Positions 37,000-46,853 of a stretch of 64,000 bases of DNA are shown here, in pieces. The translations under genes and the position numbers were made by a program. The notes under the pieces are model-generated. The model had not been told where the DNA came from and did no database searches. It saw only the letters and a list, made by a program, of their open reading frames with translations. Origin of the DNA: Rhodanobacter sp. PCA2 (GTDB lineage: Bacteria; Pseudomonadota; Gammaproteobacteria; Xanthomonadales; Rhodanobacteraceae); the NCBI RefSeq assembly GCF_013620825.1, contig NZ_NJIC01000020.1, positions 1 through 64,000 on the forward strand, given 5' to 3'. The first letter of the stretch is position 1. Every line of letters starts with the position of its first letter.

Positions 37000-37458
37000 A
37001 TGAACGCCAGGTCCCTGCTCGCCCTCCCCTTTGCCGCCATGGTCGGTCTCGCCGGCACCGCCGCCGCGCAGAGCAGCAGCGGCGTGCTCGTACGCAACGA
37101 CGGCATCTACCTGCGCTGCGACCAGTGCGGCACGGTGCAGCGCGTGGAGCACAACATCACCCAGGGCGGCGGCCACGGCACCGCTGGCGCGGTGATCGGC
37201 GCCATCGCCGGCGGCGTGCTGGGCAACCAGGTCGGCAAGGGCAAGGGCCGCAAGCTCGCCACGGTGGGCGGCGCGGTGGGCGGCGGCTTCGCCGGCAATG
37301 CGATCGGCAACAACGCCGGCAGCACCGACAGCTGGACCGTGCGCATCAAGATGGGCAACGGCAGCGTACAGAACGTCCAGGTGCGGGACGCCAGCGCGGT
37401 GCGCGACGGCGATCTGGTGCAGGTCGACGGCGACGGCAACATCACCCGCATCCGCTGA
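37000..37458 (+). CDS. Glycine-zipper 2TM envelope protein
   Basis: 152 residues, ATG with AGGAGG 6 bp upstream. A signal peptide (AMVGLAGTAAAQ, about residue 24) is followed by a CDQCG pair and then the glycine-zipper hairpin GAVIGAIAGGVLGNQVG...GGAVGGGFAGNAIGNN (two Gly-x3-Gly membrane segments), and a short beta domain. SlyB/Rick-17-kDa-like proteins with this core sit in the outer membrane or periplasm and affect envelope integrity. No lipobox Cys is visible, so it is not a lipoprotein. It is the last gene before the exopolysaccharide region. Confidence 0.85.
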   Translation: MNARSLLALPFAAMVGLAGTAAAQSSSGVLVRNDGIYLRCDQCGTVQRVEHNITQGGGHGTAGAVIGAIAGGVLGNQVGKGKGRKLATVGGAVGGGFAGNAIGNNAGSTDSWTVRIKMGNGSVQNVQVRDASAVRDGDLVQVDGDGNITRIR

Positions 37459-37915
37459 GCGCCCTTCACCATCCGCAGACGTCGCTCCTCCGGGGCGGCG
37501 TCCCGCCGGCCAACCGCCCCGCAGCGCGACCGCGCCCAGCCCCGGCCGACGCCTCGCCCGCACACGACGCTGACGTTCGGCCCCCTCCTGCAACGCGGTG
37601 CGGAGTCCATGCACTGCCCGCGCCCGCGATGAGGCCGTCCACCCCGCGCGGCACCGCAAGATCGCCGGACCGAGCCGCCGTTCCGCGACACGCATGAGCG
37701 CTGCACGATGTTGCAGCGGACGTCCCCTGCCCGCGAGCGCCGTGCACCCCCGGCGCAAGGCCGCATGCGATCCGTCGCGCGGCGTCGTCGCCACGCACAC
37801 GCCACTTCGAAGCCGGAAGCAGGTGCACGCATGCACCCGCGGCGGCCGGCCTCGCGGGTTCTGCGGCGATCGCGGCGCAATTCATTTCATTTTCGTCACA
37901 ATGAAAATCAAGACA

Positions 37916-37931
37916 ATGTGAAATTTCACAT
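37916..37931. promoter_or_regulatory. Perfect 16-bp palindrome upstream of the exopolysaccharide operon
   Basis: ATGTGAAATTTCACAT. The outer TGTGA/TCACA arms resemble CRP/Clp half-sites, but the spacer is 4 bp instead of 6, so a different dimeric regulator is more likely. It lies about 375 bp before the first gene. Confidence 0.5.
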
Positions 37932-38201
37932 AATCATCACTCATTCACATCGTCTTCAAACCGTTGCAATCACACTGCGCACAACGATTCAATGGATCAT
38001 TTGGCTCCGGTTCACTGACAAACAGTCTCGGCGTGCAATCATCGAACTTCATTCCGGGCCTGCAATGCCGAATCGCCCGGAATCCATCAGGTGTACAAAG
38101 CGCACCGCCGGAATCGTAATCAAGGGCAGGCAGCACGCCGTGAATTGCCCGCCATTTGCCTCACTCCGGGGCATTCGATGCATATTCCAAACAGGGCCAC
38201 G

Positions 38202-38224
38202 AAACTCGCATTCATGTGAGTTTT
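38202..38224 (+). terminator. Attenuator-like hairpin in the exopolysaccharide leader
   Basis: AAACTC..CAT pairs with ATG..GAGTTT, followed by a run of four T, about 80 bp before the phosphatase start. It could stop part of the transcription entering the operon. Confidence 0.4.
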
Positions 38225-38306
38225 CCTGAAATGCACAGGAGAATGGACCGCCATTACTGACATCCTTGGATCGACGTTGGCACGGGATCGGGAGTATGAC
38301 GGCGCT

Positions 38307-38741
38307 GTGTTCGAGCGGATATTGATTGTCTGCATGGGTAACGTCTGCCGCAGCCCCGCGGCCGAGTACCTGTTCAGGGCACGCACGGATTCGCCCGGCG
38401 TCAACTTCACCAGCGCAGGCCTTTGCGCGCCCGAGGGGCGGCCCATGGACCCTACCGCCCTGGAACTGCTGGCCGACAGCGGCATCGACGGAACCATGCA
38501 CCGGGCCCGTCAGCTGGCGCCTTCCATGCTGCATGAGGCGGACCTGATCCTGGGCATGGAAAAGAGCCATGTCGACGCAATGGTCCGCCTGGTTCCGGAA
38601 ACCCGCGGCAAGGTCTATCTGCTGGACAAATGGCTGGATGGAAACGACATACCCGATCCGTATCGCCAGCAGCGTCCCGCCTTTGAATACGTTCACGAAA
38701 TGATAGCGAGGGATATTGAAAGCTGGCGACCTTATCTCTGA
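38307..38741 (+). CDS. Low-molecular-weight protein-tyrosine phosphatase (Wzb type)
   Basis: 144 residues from a GTG; the frame extends to a TTG at 38277, so the start is uncertain. The P-loop CMGNVCRSP (C-x5-R-S) near residue 9 and the general-acid loop DIPDPYRQ match Wzb/Etp. It removes phosphate from the C-terminal tyrosines of the partner BY-kinase, encoded next, and so controls polymer export and length. First gene of the polysaccharide operon, behind a long AT-rich leader. Confidence 0.9.
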   Translation: MFERILIVCMGNVCRSPAAEYLFRARTDSPGVNFTSAGLCAPEGRPMDPTALELLADSGIDGTMHRARQLAPSMLHEADLILGMEKSHVDAMVRLVPETRGKVYLLDKWLDGNDIPDPYRQQRPAFEYVHEMIARDIESWRPYL

Positions 38742-38771
38742 CCACGATTCAAGTCATGTAATGGCAATCCT

Positions 38772-40970
38772 ATGACCAGCCCATTGAATCCCATGCAACG
38801 CGATAACGAAATCGACCTGAGCGAAATGCTCGGCACGCTCCGCGACAACAAATGGCTCATAGGCCGCATCGTAGGTTTCTTCGTCATTCTCGGCATTATC
38901 TACGCCCTGGTGGCCACGCCCATCTACCAGGCCACCTCGACCGCACAGGTGGACCAGAAGGTCCCCGAACTTCCCGGCCTGACGGCGCTCACCCAGACGC
39001 TGGGCACGGAGAGTCCCGAAACGACCACGCAGGCCGCGCTGATCACCTCGCGCATGGTGGTCGGCGGCGTGGTCGACAAGCTCAAGCTCACCACCAGCAG
39101 CAGCGCCGAGCGCATCCCCTTGTTCGGCAACTTCATCGCCCGCCTCTATGCCTCGCGCCATCCGGGCCAGGTGGCCGCACCCTGGTTCGGCATGAACGGC
39201 TACGACTGGGGCGGTTCGAAGCTGGACATCTTCCAGCTGAGCGTGCCGGAGTCGCTGCAGGACCAGCCGCTCACCCTGGTGGCGGGCGAGAACGGGGAAT
39301 ACGTGCTGCAGGACAAGGACGGCAACCTGCTGCTCACCGGCAAGGCCGGGCAAGGCGCCGGCAACCAGGGCGTGACGATGCAGGTGAAGACGCTGCAGGC
39401 CAACCCGGGCACCCATTTCCGCGTCGTCAGCCACAGCAGGCTGACCGTGACCAACCGGCTGCGCAAGGCCATCAAGGTCACCGAGCAGGGCAAGGATTCG
39501 GGCATCCTCGACATGACCTACGACAACGCCGACCCGGTCCTGGCGGGCAATATCCTGCGCGAGGTCGGCGAGTTGTACGTGCGCCAGGACGTGGATCGCA
39601 ATTCCGCGCAGGCGGCGAACAGCCTGGAGTTCGTCCGCGAGCAACTGCCCAAGGTGCGCAGCCAGCTGGAACAGGCCACCGCCGCGCTCAACGCCTACCA
39701 GCTCAAGGCGCGCTCGGTCGACATCAGCATGCAGACCCAGAGCCTGCTGGACCAGGAAGTCTCCATCCAGGGCAGCATCCAGCAGTTGCGCCTGCAGCAG
39801 GCCGACATGCAGCGCCAGTACACCCCCGCGCATCCGGCCTACAAGGCCTTGATGCAGCAGATCGGCCAGCTGGAAGCGAAGAAGGCCTCGATCGACAAGC
39901 AGGTCGGCACCCTGCCGAACACCCAGCAGGAACTGCTGAAGCTGACCCGCGACGTGCAGGTGAGCAACGACACCTACACCGGCCTGCTCAACCAGGCCCA
40001 GCAGCTGGACATCGCCCGCGCCGGCACGGTGGGCAACGTGCGCATCGTCGACAGCTCGGCCGTCGACGTCACGCAGCCGATATGGCCGCGAAAGTCCATC
40101 GTGGTGCTCAGCAGCACCTTCCTGGGCGGCTTCGTGGCGCTGCTGTTCGTGTTCATCCGGCAAGCGCTCAACCGCGGCATCGAAGATCCCGCCGTCATCG
40201 AGAACCTCGGCCTGCCGGTGTACGCCTCGATCCCGGTCAGCCTGCGCGAACAGGCCCTGCACGACAAGCGCGGCCGCACCTACGACAAGCAGCGACTGCT
40301 GGTCATGGATGCGCCGGCGGACATGGCCACGGAGGCCTTGCGCAGCCTGCGCACCAGCCTGCACTTCGCGCGCCTGGAGGCGAAGAACAACGTGCTGATG
40401 ATCACCGGCTCCAGCCCGGACGTCGGCAAGACCTTCGTCTCCGCGAACCTCGCCACCCTGGTCGCCCAGGGCAACCAGCGCGTGCTGCTGATCGACGGCG
40501 ACATGCGCATGGGCACGCTGCACCGGGTCATGGGCGGCCATGCCGAGGGCGGCCTTTCCGAGTTGATATCGGGCCAGGCCGACCTGGAAACGACGGTGCG
40601 CCAGATCGGCACGTCGCAGAACCTGTACTTCATCGGCCGCGGCAAGATTCCGCCGAATCCGTCCGAGCTGCTGATGAACTCCCGCTTCTCTGCCATGCTC
40701 GAACACGTCAAGAAGATGTTCGACCTGGTCATCATCGACACCCCGCCGATCCTGGCCGTGACCGACGCCGCCATCATCGGCCACCACGCCGGCACGGCGC
40801 TGATGGTGGTGCGCTTCGGACTCAACCAGGCGCGCGAAGTCGCGCTGGCAAGGCAGCGCTTCGAACAGAACAACATCCACCTCCGCGGCGCCATCTTCAA
40901 CGCCGTCGAGAAGCGCAGCAGCGGCTACTACTCCTACGCCTACTACGGTGTCGACAAGGCCGCCGGGTGA
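38772..40970 (+). CDS. Polysaccharide co-polymerase with BY-kinase domain (Wzc/GumC-like)
   Basis: 732 residues. Wzz domain with two membrane spans (about residues 33-53 and 443-463) enclosing a periplasmic coiled-coil part (VRSQLEQATAALNAY) and the GNVR region. The cytoplasmic kinase follows with Walker A SSPDVGKTF (about 549-557), Walker A' LLIDGDMR (about 572) and Walker B LVIIDTPP (about 653). A C-terminal tyrosine cluster, SGYYSYAYYG, is the autophosphorylation site. Together with the phosphatase and the Wza-like lipoprotein it controls chain length and export. One fused polypeptide, as in Proteobacteria. Confidence 0.94.
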   Translation: MTSPLNPMQRDNEIDLSEMLGTLRDNKWLIGRIVGFFVILGIIYALVATPIYQATSTAQVDQKVPELPGLTALTQTLGTESPETTTQAALITSRMVVGGVVDKLKLTTSSSAERIPLFGNFIARLYASRHPGQVAAPWFGMNGYDWGGSKLDIFQLSVPESLQDQPLTLVAGENGEYVLQDKDGNLLLTGKAGQGAGNQGVTMQVKTLQANPGTHFRVVSHSRLTVTNRLRKAIKVTEQGKDSGILDMTYDNADPVLAGNILREVGELYVRQDVDRNSAQAANSLEFVREQLPKVRSQLEQATAALNAYQLKARSVDISMQTQSLLDQEVSIQGSIQQLRLQQADMQRQYTPAHPAYKALMQQIGQLEAKKASIDKQVGTLPNTQQELLKLTRDVQVSNDTYTGLLNQAQQLDIARAGTVGNVRIVDSSAVDVTQPIWPRKSIVVLSSTFLGGFVALLFVFIRQALNRGIEDPAVIENLGLPVYASIPVSLREQALHDKRGRTYDKQRLLVMDAPADMATEALRSLRTSLHFARLEAKNNVLMITGSSPDVGKTFVSANLATLVAQGNQRVLLIDGDMRMGTLHRVMGGHAEGGLSELISGQADLETTVRQIGTSQNLYFIGRGKIPPNPSELLMNSRFSAMLEHVKKMFDLVIIDTPPILAVTDAAIIGHHAGTALMVVRFGLNQAREVALARQRFEQNNIHLRGAIFNAVEKRSSGYYSYAYYGVDKAAG

Positions 40971-41054
40971 GCGCGGCGGCGCACCTTGCCGCATGCGCCG
41001 CGCCACGGGGCGCATCCGGCAGGACGGGAACGAACGGCGGCGACCACCCGGTAG

Positions 41055-42080
<1,026 letters not shown>

Positions 42081-42092
42081 GGTAGCCACGGC

Positions 42093-42686
42093 ATGGACCA
42101 TTACCAGCAGCATCCCTCCGCCATCGTCGACGACGGCGCCCGCATCGGACCCGGCACCCGCATATGGCACTTCGCGCACGTGTGCGCCGGGGCGTGCATC
42201 GGCAGGCGCGTCTCGCTGGGACAGAACGTGTTCGTCGGCAACAAGGTGGTCATCGGCGACGACTGCAAGATCCAGAACAACGTGTCGGTGTACGACAACG
42301 TGACGCTGGAGGAAGGCGTCTTCTGCGGCCCCAGCATGGTGTTCACCAACGTCTACAACCCCCGCTCGCTGATCCCGCGCAAGGACGAATACCGCGACAC
42401 CGTGGTGAAACGCGGCGCCACCCTGGGCGCGAACTGCACCATCGTCTGCGGCGTCACGATCGGCGAGTTCGCCTTCGTGGGCGCCGGCGCGGTGGTCAAC
42501 CACGACGTCCCGGCGTATGCGCTGGTGGTGGGCGTGCCGGCGCGGCAGGTAGGCTGGATGAGCGAGTACGGCGAGCAGTTGGACCTGCCGCTGGCCGGGG
42601 ACGGCGTCGCCACCTGCGCGCATACCGGCGCCCGCTACGTGCTCGGCGGCGGGCGGCTGGAAAAGCGCGAGGCAAAGCGGGCGTGA
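42093..42686 (+). CDS. wbpD: UDP-amino-sugar 3-N-acetyltransferase (WbpD/WlbB-like)
   Basis: 197 residues. A left-handed beta-helix of hexapeptide repeats ([44 protein letters not shown]). It follows the WbpB-like gene by 12 bp and overlaps the aminotransferase by GTGA. It should acetylate the 3-amino group of UDP-2-acetamido-3-amino-glucuronate using acetyl-CoA. The C-terminal 25 residues are a short basic tail. Confidence 0.88.
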   Translation: MDHYQQHPSAIVDDGARIGPGTRIWHFAHVCAGACIGRRVSLGQNVFVGNKVVIGDDCKIQNNVSVYDNVTLEEGVFCGPSMVFTNVYNPRSLIPRKDEYRDTVVKRGATLGANCTIVCGVTIGEFAFVGAGAVVNHDVPAYALVVGVPARQVGWMSEYGEQLDLPLAGDGVATCAHTGARYVLGGGRLEKREAKRA

Positions 42687-43777
42687 TCGACTTCAACGAC
42701 CTCAAGGCCCAGCAGGCCCGCATCAAGCCGCAGATCGACGCGGCGATCCAGCGCGTGCTCGCGCAGGGGCAGTACATTTCCGGGCCGGAAGTCGGGGAGC
42801 TGGAAGAGCGGCTCGCCCACCGCGTCGGCGCCCGGCACTGCATCAGCTGCGCGAACGGCACGGACGCGCTGCAGATCGTGCAGATGGCGCTGGGCATAGG
42901 CCCCGGCGACGAGGTCGTCACGCCCGGCTTCACCTACATCGCCACGGCGGAGACGGTGGCGCTGCTGGGCGCCCGTCCGGTGTACGTGGACATCGACCCG
43001 CGCACCTACAACCTCGACCCGGCCCGCCTCGAGGCGGCGATCACCTTGCGCACCCGCGCGATCATCCCGGTTTCGCTGTACGGGCAATGCGCGGATTTCG
43101 ACGCGATCAACGCAATCGCGGCACGGCACGGCATCCCGGTGATCGAGGATGCGGCGCAGAGTTTCGGCGCCAGCTACAAGGGGCGGCCTTCGTGCAACCT
43201 CGGCACGGTCGCCTGCACCAGCTTCTTTCCCAGCAAGCCGCTGGGCTGTTACGGCGACGGCGGCGCGATCTTCACCAACGACGACCAGCTCGCCCTGGCC
43301 ATGCGGCAGATCGCGCGCCACGGCCAGGACCGCCGCTACCACCACGTGCGCGTGGGCATCAACAGCCGGCTGGACACGCTGCAGGCGGCCATCCTGCTGG
43401 CCAAGCTGGCGATCTTCGACGACGAGATCGAGCTGCGCCAGCGGGTCGCCGCGCATTACGACGCGCGGCTGGCCGAGATCGGCATCGCCACCACGCCGTA
43501 CATCGAGCCGCACAACACCAGCGTCTACGCCCAGTACACCATACGCGTCGAAGACCGCGACGCTTTGCAGGCGCGCCTGAAGGACGCGGGCATTCCCACC
43601 GTGGTGCACTACCCGGTGCCGATCAACCGGCAGACCGCGGTGGCGCAGAGCAACGCCAGCCTGCCGGTGGGCGACGAGGTGGCGATGCAGGTGCTGAGCC
43701 TGCCCATGCATCCCTACCTCACCGAGGCGCAGATCGGCCGGATCGCGGAAAGCCTCGCCGCGGCGCCGGTGCGGTAG
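42683..43777 (+). CDS. wbpE: PLP-dependent aminotransferase (WbpE/WlbC-like)
   Basis: 364 residues from GTG, coupled to wbpD by a 4-bp overlap. DegT/DnrJ/EryC1 family: [10 protein letters not shown], the PLP-binding EDAAQSFGA, and the Schiff-base Lys in [15 protein letters not shown] (about residue 185). WbpE transfers an amino group to the C3 ketone made by WbpB. Products of B, E and D together give UDP-2,3-diacetamido-2,3-dideoxyglucuronate, a building block for this polymer. Confidence 0.92.
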   Translation: MIDFNDLKAQQARIKPQIDAAIQRVLAQGQYISGPEVGELEERLAHRVGARHCISCANGTDALQIVQMALGIGPGDEVVTPGFTYIATAETVALLGARPVYVDIDPRTYNLDPARLEAAITLRTRAIIPVSLYGQCADFDAINAIAARHGIPVIEDAAQSFGASYKGRPSCNLGTVACTSFFPSKPLGCYGDGGAIFTNDDQLALAMRQIARHGQDRRYHHVRVGINSRLDTLQAAILLAKLAIFDDEIELRQRVAAHYDARLAEIGIATTPYIEPHNTSVYAQYTIRVEDRDALQARLKDAGIPTVVHYPVPINRQTAVAQSNASLPVGDEVAMQVLSLPMHPYLTEAQIGRIAESLAAAPVR

Positions 43778-43788
43778 GCGGAGCGGCC

Positions 43789-44280
43789 GTGCTGGATTTC
43801 CTCGCCAGGCTGATCAGCGGTTCCGTGGACTGGGCGCAGCGCCGAAGCCACGCCCGCCGCCTGCGCGAGTACAGCGGCATCTCCCCGCGGGCCACGATAG
43901 GGCTGGGGTCGAAGCTGATCGGCCCGAAGCAGAATTTCCTGATCGGCGAGATGAGCTACCTCAACCAGGCACACCTGTCGTGCGGGCCGCGCTCCAGGGT
44001 GGTCATCGGGCGCAGCTGCGCGATCGGCTACAACGTGTCGATCAAGGCGATCACGCATTCGCAGGCGCAGCCGACGAACAACGCGGCGGGCCCGATCATC
44101 CACACGGAGCGGGACATCGTCATCGGCGACGACTGCTGGATCGGCGACAACGTCTTCATCCGCGAAGGCGTCACGCTGGGCAACAACGTGATCGTCGGCG
44201 CCAACTCCGTCATCACCCGGTCCGTACCGGACAACCGGGTGATCGCCGGGGTCCCCGCACGAGTCATCAGGGAGCGATGA
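43789..44280 (+). CDS. Hexapeptide-repeat O-acyltransferase
   Basis: 163 residues from GTG. The N-terminal 40 residues are helical and basic; then a left-handed beta-helix with GPRSRVVIGRSC, DIVIGDDCWIGDNVFIREGV and GANSVITRSVPDN. This is the pattern of sugar O-acetyltransferases of the maltose/virginiamycin group. It probably adds acetyl or another acyl group to a sugar of the repeat unit. It lies 11 bp after the aminotransferase in the same operon. Confidence 0.85.
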   Translation: MLDFLARLISGSVDWAQRRSHARRLREYSGISPRATIGLGSKLIGPKQNFLIGEMSYLNQAHLSCGPRSRVVIGRSCAIGYNVSIKAITHSQAQPTNNAAGPIIHTERDIVIGDDCWIGDNVFIREGVTLGNNVIVGANSVITRSVPDNRVIAGVPARVIRER

Positions 44281-44432
44281 ATGCGCGCGTCGACCACCCC
44301 GTCCGGGCGTGTGCGCGTGCCTGGCGAAGCCTGCAGCGGCCCGCGCCGCACGGATCCCGCCGCCAGGCTCCAGGGTGCATGCCGGCGCGGCGCGATCCGT
44401 CCACAGTACCGTTGGCCGCCGGCCGTGGCCGC

Positions 44433-45539
44433 ATGAAGAAGATCATCTTCGGGAAATGCTATGCGTTCTCCGGCGAGGCGGTGCACGAACGCCACCTCGC
44501 CGAATGCCTCGCGCTGTACCAGGACGCCGGCGACGCGGCGCCGCAGGTGGCGATACGCATCATGCATGCGCTGCCGCCGCGCGTGCCTGCGGCGATCAAC
44601 CCGAAGTCGCACCGGACGTTCGCACGCGGCATGCTGACGTCGTTTCCGCCCGCCGACGTCTACTGGGGCTGGTCGGACGACGGCTGCCTGGAGATCGACG
44701 TCGCGCTGAAGGTCCGCCAGGGCGTGAAGCACGGGATCAAGAAGCTGCTGTCCACCGAATTCGCGAGCGAGCTCGAGCTGCTGGAAAAGGTGCTGCACGA
44801 ATTCGTGCTGGTCCCTTCCACGTATTTCTTCGACGACGTGGCGCCCATCCACGCGGCCTGCGTCACGGTGGACGGCGTGGCCTGCCTGCTGGCGGGGACT
44901 GCCGGCGTGGGCAAGTCGGCCGCGATGATCGCGCTGCGGCAGAACCACCGCGTCGGCTTCGTCAGCGACGACATCGTCATCGCGTCATCGGCGGGTCCGC
45001 AGGTCTACGCCAACATGGCCTGGCCGAAGATCTACGGCTACAACTGCAACGGCGACACGCTGAAAGGCGAGCTGCTCGCGGGACGCGGATGGGTCGACCG
45101 CACCCAGTTCCGCATCAAGAGCCGCATGGATTCGGCCAGCGCGCGCCGGATGATCCGGCCGGATCGCGTCTATCACCACGTGGAATCCGCGCCGGTGGCG
45201 CTTTCGCGCCTGTACTACGTGATCCGGGAGGACGTCCCCGGCATACGCGTGGCCGCCCTGGACGCCGCGAATGCCGTCGACATGACGATCGACGTGGTCC
45301 GCGCCGAGTACAGCATCTTCCACGACCATCTCCACTGGGAACGCTACAACGCGCTGGCCACCGGCACGGCGCCCATGCTGACCATGGACCGGGTGATCGC
45401 GAACTGGCGCTCGGCGCTGGCGAAATGCTTCGCCGGCGTCGCCTGCTTCAAGGTGAGCATTCCGTTCGACATGGACCAGCTCGCCTATCGCGCCGGCATG
45501 GTCGGTCTGATCGTCACGGACGCGGGAGGGCTGCCGTGA
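44433..45539 (+). CDS. HPr-kinase-like protein of the polysaccharide cluster
   Basis: 368 residues from the ATG giving MKKIIFGKCYAF. An earlier in-frame ATG at 44277, overlapping the acyltransferase stop, would add 52 low-complexity residues. The P-loop LLAGTAGVGKSAA (about 153-165) is followed by VSDDIVIA, as in the HprK kinase fold, inside an otherwise unassigned protein. HprK-like proteins recur in exopolysaccharide loci of Gram-negatives; the phosphorylated target is unknown. It is coupled to the next glycosyltransferase through GTGA. Confidence 0.75.
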   Translation: MKKIIFGKCYAFSGEAVHERHLAECLALYQDAGDAAPQVAIRIMHALPPRVPAAINPKSHRTFARGMLTSFPPADVYWGWSDDGCLEIDVALKVRQGVKHGIKKLLSTEFASELELLEKVLHEFVLVPSTYFFDDVAPIHAACVTVDGVACLLAGTAGVGKSAAMIALRQNHRVGFVSDDIVIASSAGPQVYANMAWPKIYGYNCNGDTLKGELLAGRGWVDRTQFRIKSRMDSASARRMIRPDRVYHHVESAPVALSRLYYVIREDVPGIRVAALDAANAVDMTIDVVRAEYSIFHDHLHWERYNALATGTAPMLTMDRVIANWRSALAKCFAGVACFKVSIPFDMDQLAYRAGMVGLIVTDAGGLP

Positions 45540-46780
45540 AGATCGCCATTCTCACGAATGCCTATCCCTACCATCCGGGCGAGCAGTTCATGGAGGACGA
45601 GATCGCATTCTGGGCCGGCAACCCGGTGGCCGAGGTGACGCTGCTGCCCGCGGTGGCCGCGGGCGAGCCGCGCCCGCTTCCCGCGGGCATTGCCGTCGAC
45701 CTCGGCATGGCCGGCGGCAGCCGGCTGGCGCGGCTGCGCTGCGTGTTGCGTGCGGCGGGCTCGCAGCTGTTTCGCCGCGAGCTGGCCTACCTGTGGGGCT
45801 CGCGCAAGCTGCGCGTCGCCACCGCGCTGCGCGCGATCCTGCACACGTCCAAGGTGCTGGAGCAGCAGCAGCGCCTGGAGCGGTACGCGAGGACGCACGG
45901 GCGGATCGACGTGGCCTACTGCTACTGGAACGAAACGCAGTCCTACGCCGCGCTGCGGGCAAGGGCGGCGGGAGCGGTGCGCAAGGTGGTCTCCCGGCTG
46001 CACGGCTTCGACCTGTACGAGGCGCGGCGGGAACACGCCTACATGCCGCTCAAGCGGCAGTTCATCGGCTGCTTCGACACGCTGTTCGCACTGTCGCGCG
46101 AAGCCCGCACCTACCTGGAGGCGACCTATGGCGCGCCCGCCGGGAACACCCGCATCAGTCCGCTGGGCGTACCGCTGACGGGCGCCCTGTCGGCGGCCAG
46201 CCCGCCGGGTTTCCTGCATCTTGTCTCGGTGTCGTCCTGCCTTCCGGTCAAGCGCCTGGACCGCATCGTCGAGGCGCTGCACCTGCTGGCTCGCCGCCAC
46301 GCGCAGGCCAGGATCACGTGGACGCACATCGGCGGCGGTCCGCAGCTGGCGGAGATCGCGCAGCTCGCGCAAACGCGGCTGGGCGGCCTGTCCAACGTCG
46401 CGTTCGAGTTCCTCGGCGACCTGCCGAACCAGGTCGTCAAGCATTACTACCTCGGCACCCCGGTCGACGTGTTCGTCAACACCAGCGAGTCGGAAGGCAT
46501 GCCGGTGTCCGTGATGGAGGCGATGAGCGCCGGCGTGCCGGCGGTGGCGCCCGACGTGGGCGGCGTTTCCGATCTCGTGTCGGACGAGTGCGGCGCCTTG
46601 CTGGCCGCCTCGCCCGGCAGCGGGGAGATCGCCGACGCGATCGCCCGGGTGGCGCTGGGAGGGGAAAAGGACGCGCTGCGCCTGCAGGCCCGCCGGGTGA
46701 TCGAGGCGCGCTTCTGCGCCGGCCGGAACTACCCGGCGTTCATCGCCGGCGTGCTGGCGATCGGGGCGGCGCCCGCATGA
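45536..46780 (+). CDS. GT4-type glycosyltransferase
   Basis: 414 residues from GTG, overlapping the kinase-like gene by 4 bp. GT-B fold: N-terminal acceptor domain with VVSRLHGFDLYEAR, C-terminal domain with SVSSCLPVKRLDRIVEAL and the nucleotide-sugar motif NTSESEGMPVSVMEAMSAG. Similar to WcaL/AmsK-type transferases of colanic-acid-like clusters. It adds one sugar to the undecaprenyl-linked repeat unit on the cytoplasmic side; donor and linkage unknown. Confidence 0.88.
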   Translation: MKIAILTNAYPYHPGEQFMEDEIAFWAGNPVAEVTLLPAVAAGEPRPLPAGIAVDLGMAGGSRLARLRCVLRAAGSQLFRRELAYLWGSRKLRVATALRAILHTSKVLEQQQRLERYARTHGRIDVAYCYWNETQSYAALRARAAGAVRKVVSRLHGFDLYEARREHAYMPLKRQFIGCFDTLFALSREARTYLEATYGAPAGNTRISPLGVPLTGALSAASPPGFLHLVSVSSCLPVKRLDRIVEALHLLARRHAQARITWTHIGGGPQLAEIAQLAQTRLGGLSNVAFEFLGDLPNQVVKHYYLGTPVDVFVNTSESEGMPVSVMEAMSAGVPAVAPDVGGVSDLVSDECGALLAASPGSGEIADAIARVALGGEKDALRLQARRVIEARFCAGRNYPAFIAGVLAIGAAPA

Positions 46781-46853
46781 ACCGCCCTCGCCCGCCCGCC
46801 CCACGCACCGCCGGCGAACCTGCCGGCGGCCCATGGCGCCGCGGGGCGGGTCG

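Larger units (their letters stand above)
37459..38306. other. Long intergenic region upstream of the exopolysaccharide operon
   Basis: The first 420 bp are GC-rich with only overlapping shadow frames. From about 37880 the sequence turns AT-rich and contains a perfect 16-bp palindrome (37916-37931), an ATTTTC/GAAAAT inverted repeat (37889-37909) and a hairpin followed by four T (38202-38224). I see no gene. It looks like a complex promoter/leader for the polysaccharide operon. Confidence 0.6.

Noticed and set aside
34234-37458. A 1074-codon plus-strand frame across exporter, antiporter and glycine-zipper gene
   Set aside because: Low-complexity Arg/Ala/Gly shadow of two real genes in a neighbouring frame. 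Its final 152 codons are the glycine-zipper gene with its own start and ribosome site.
37916-37931. CRP/Clp binding site
   Set aside because: Half-sites match TGTGA/TCACA, but the spacer is 4 bp instead of 6. Kept only as a generic palindrome.
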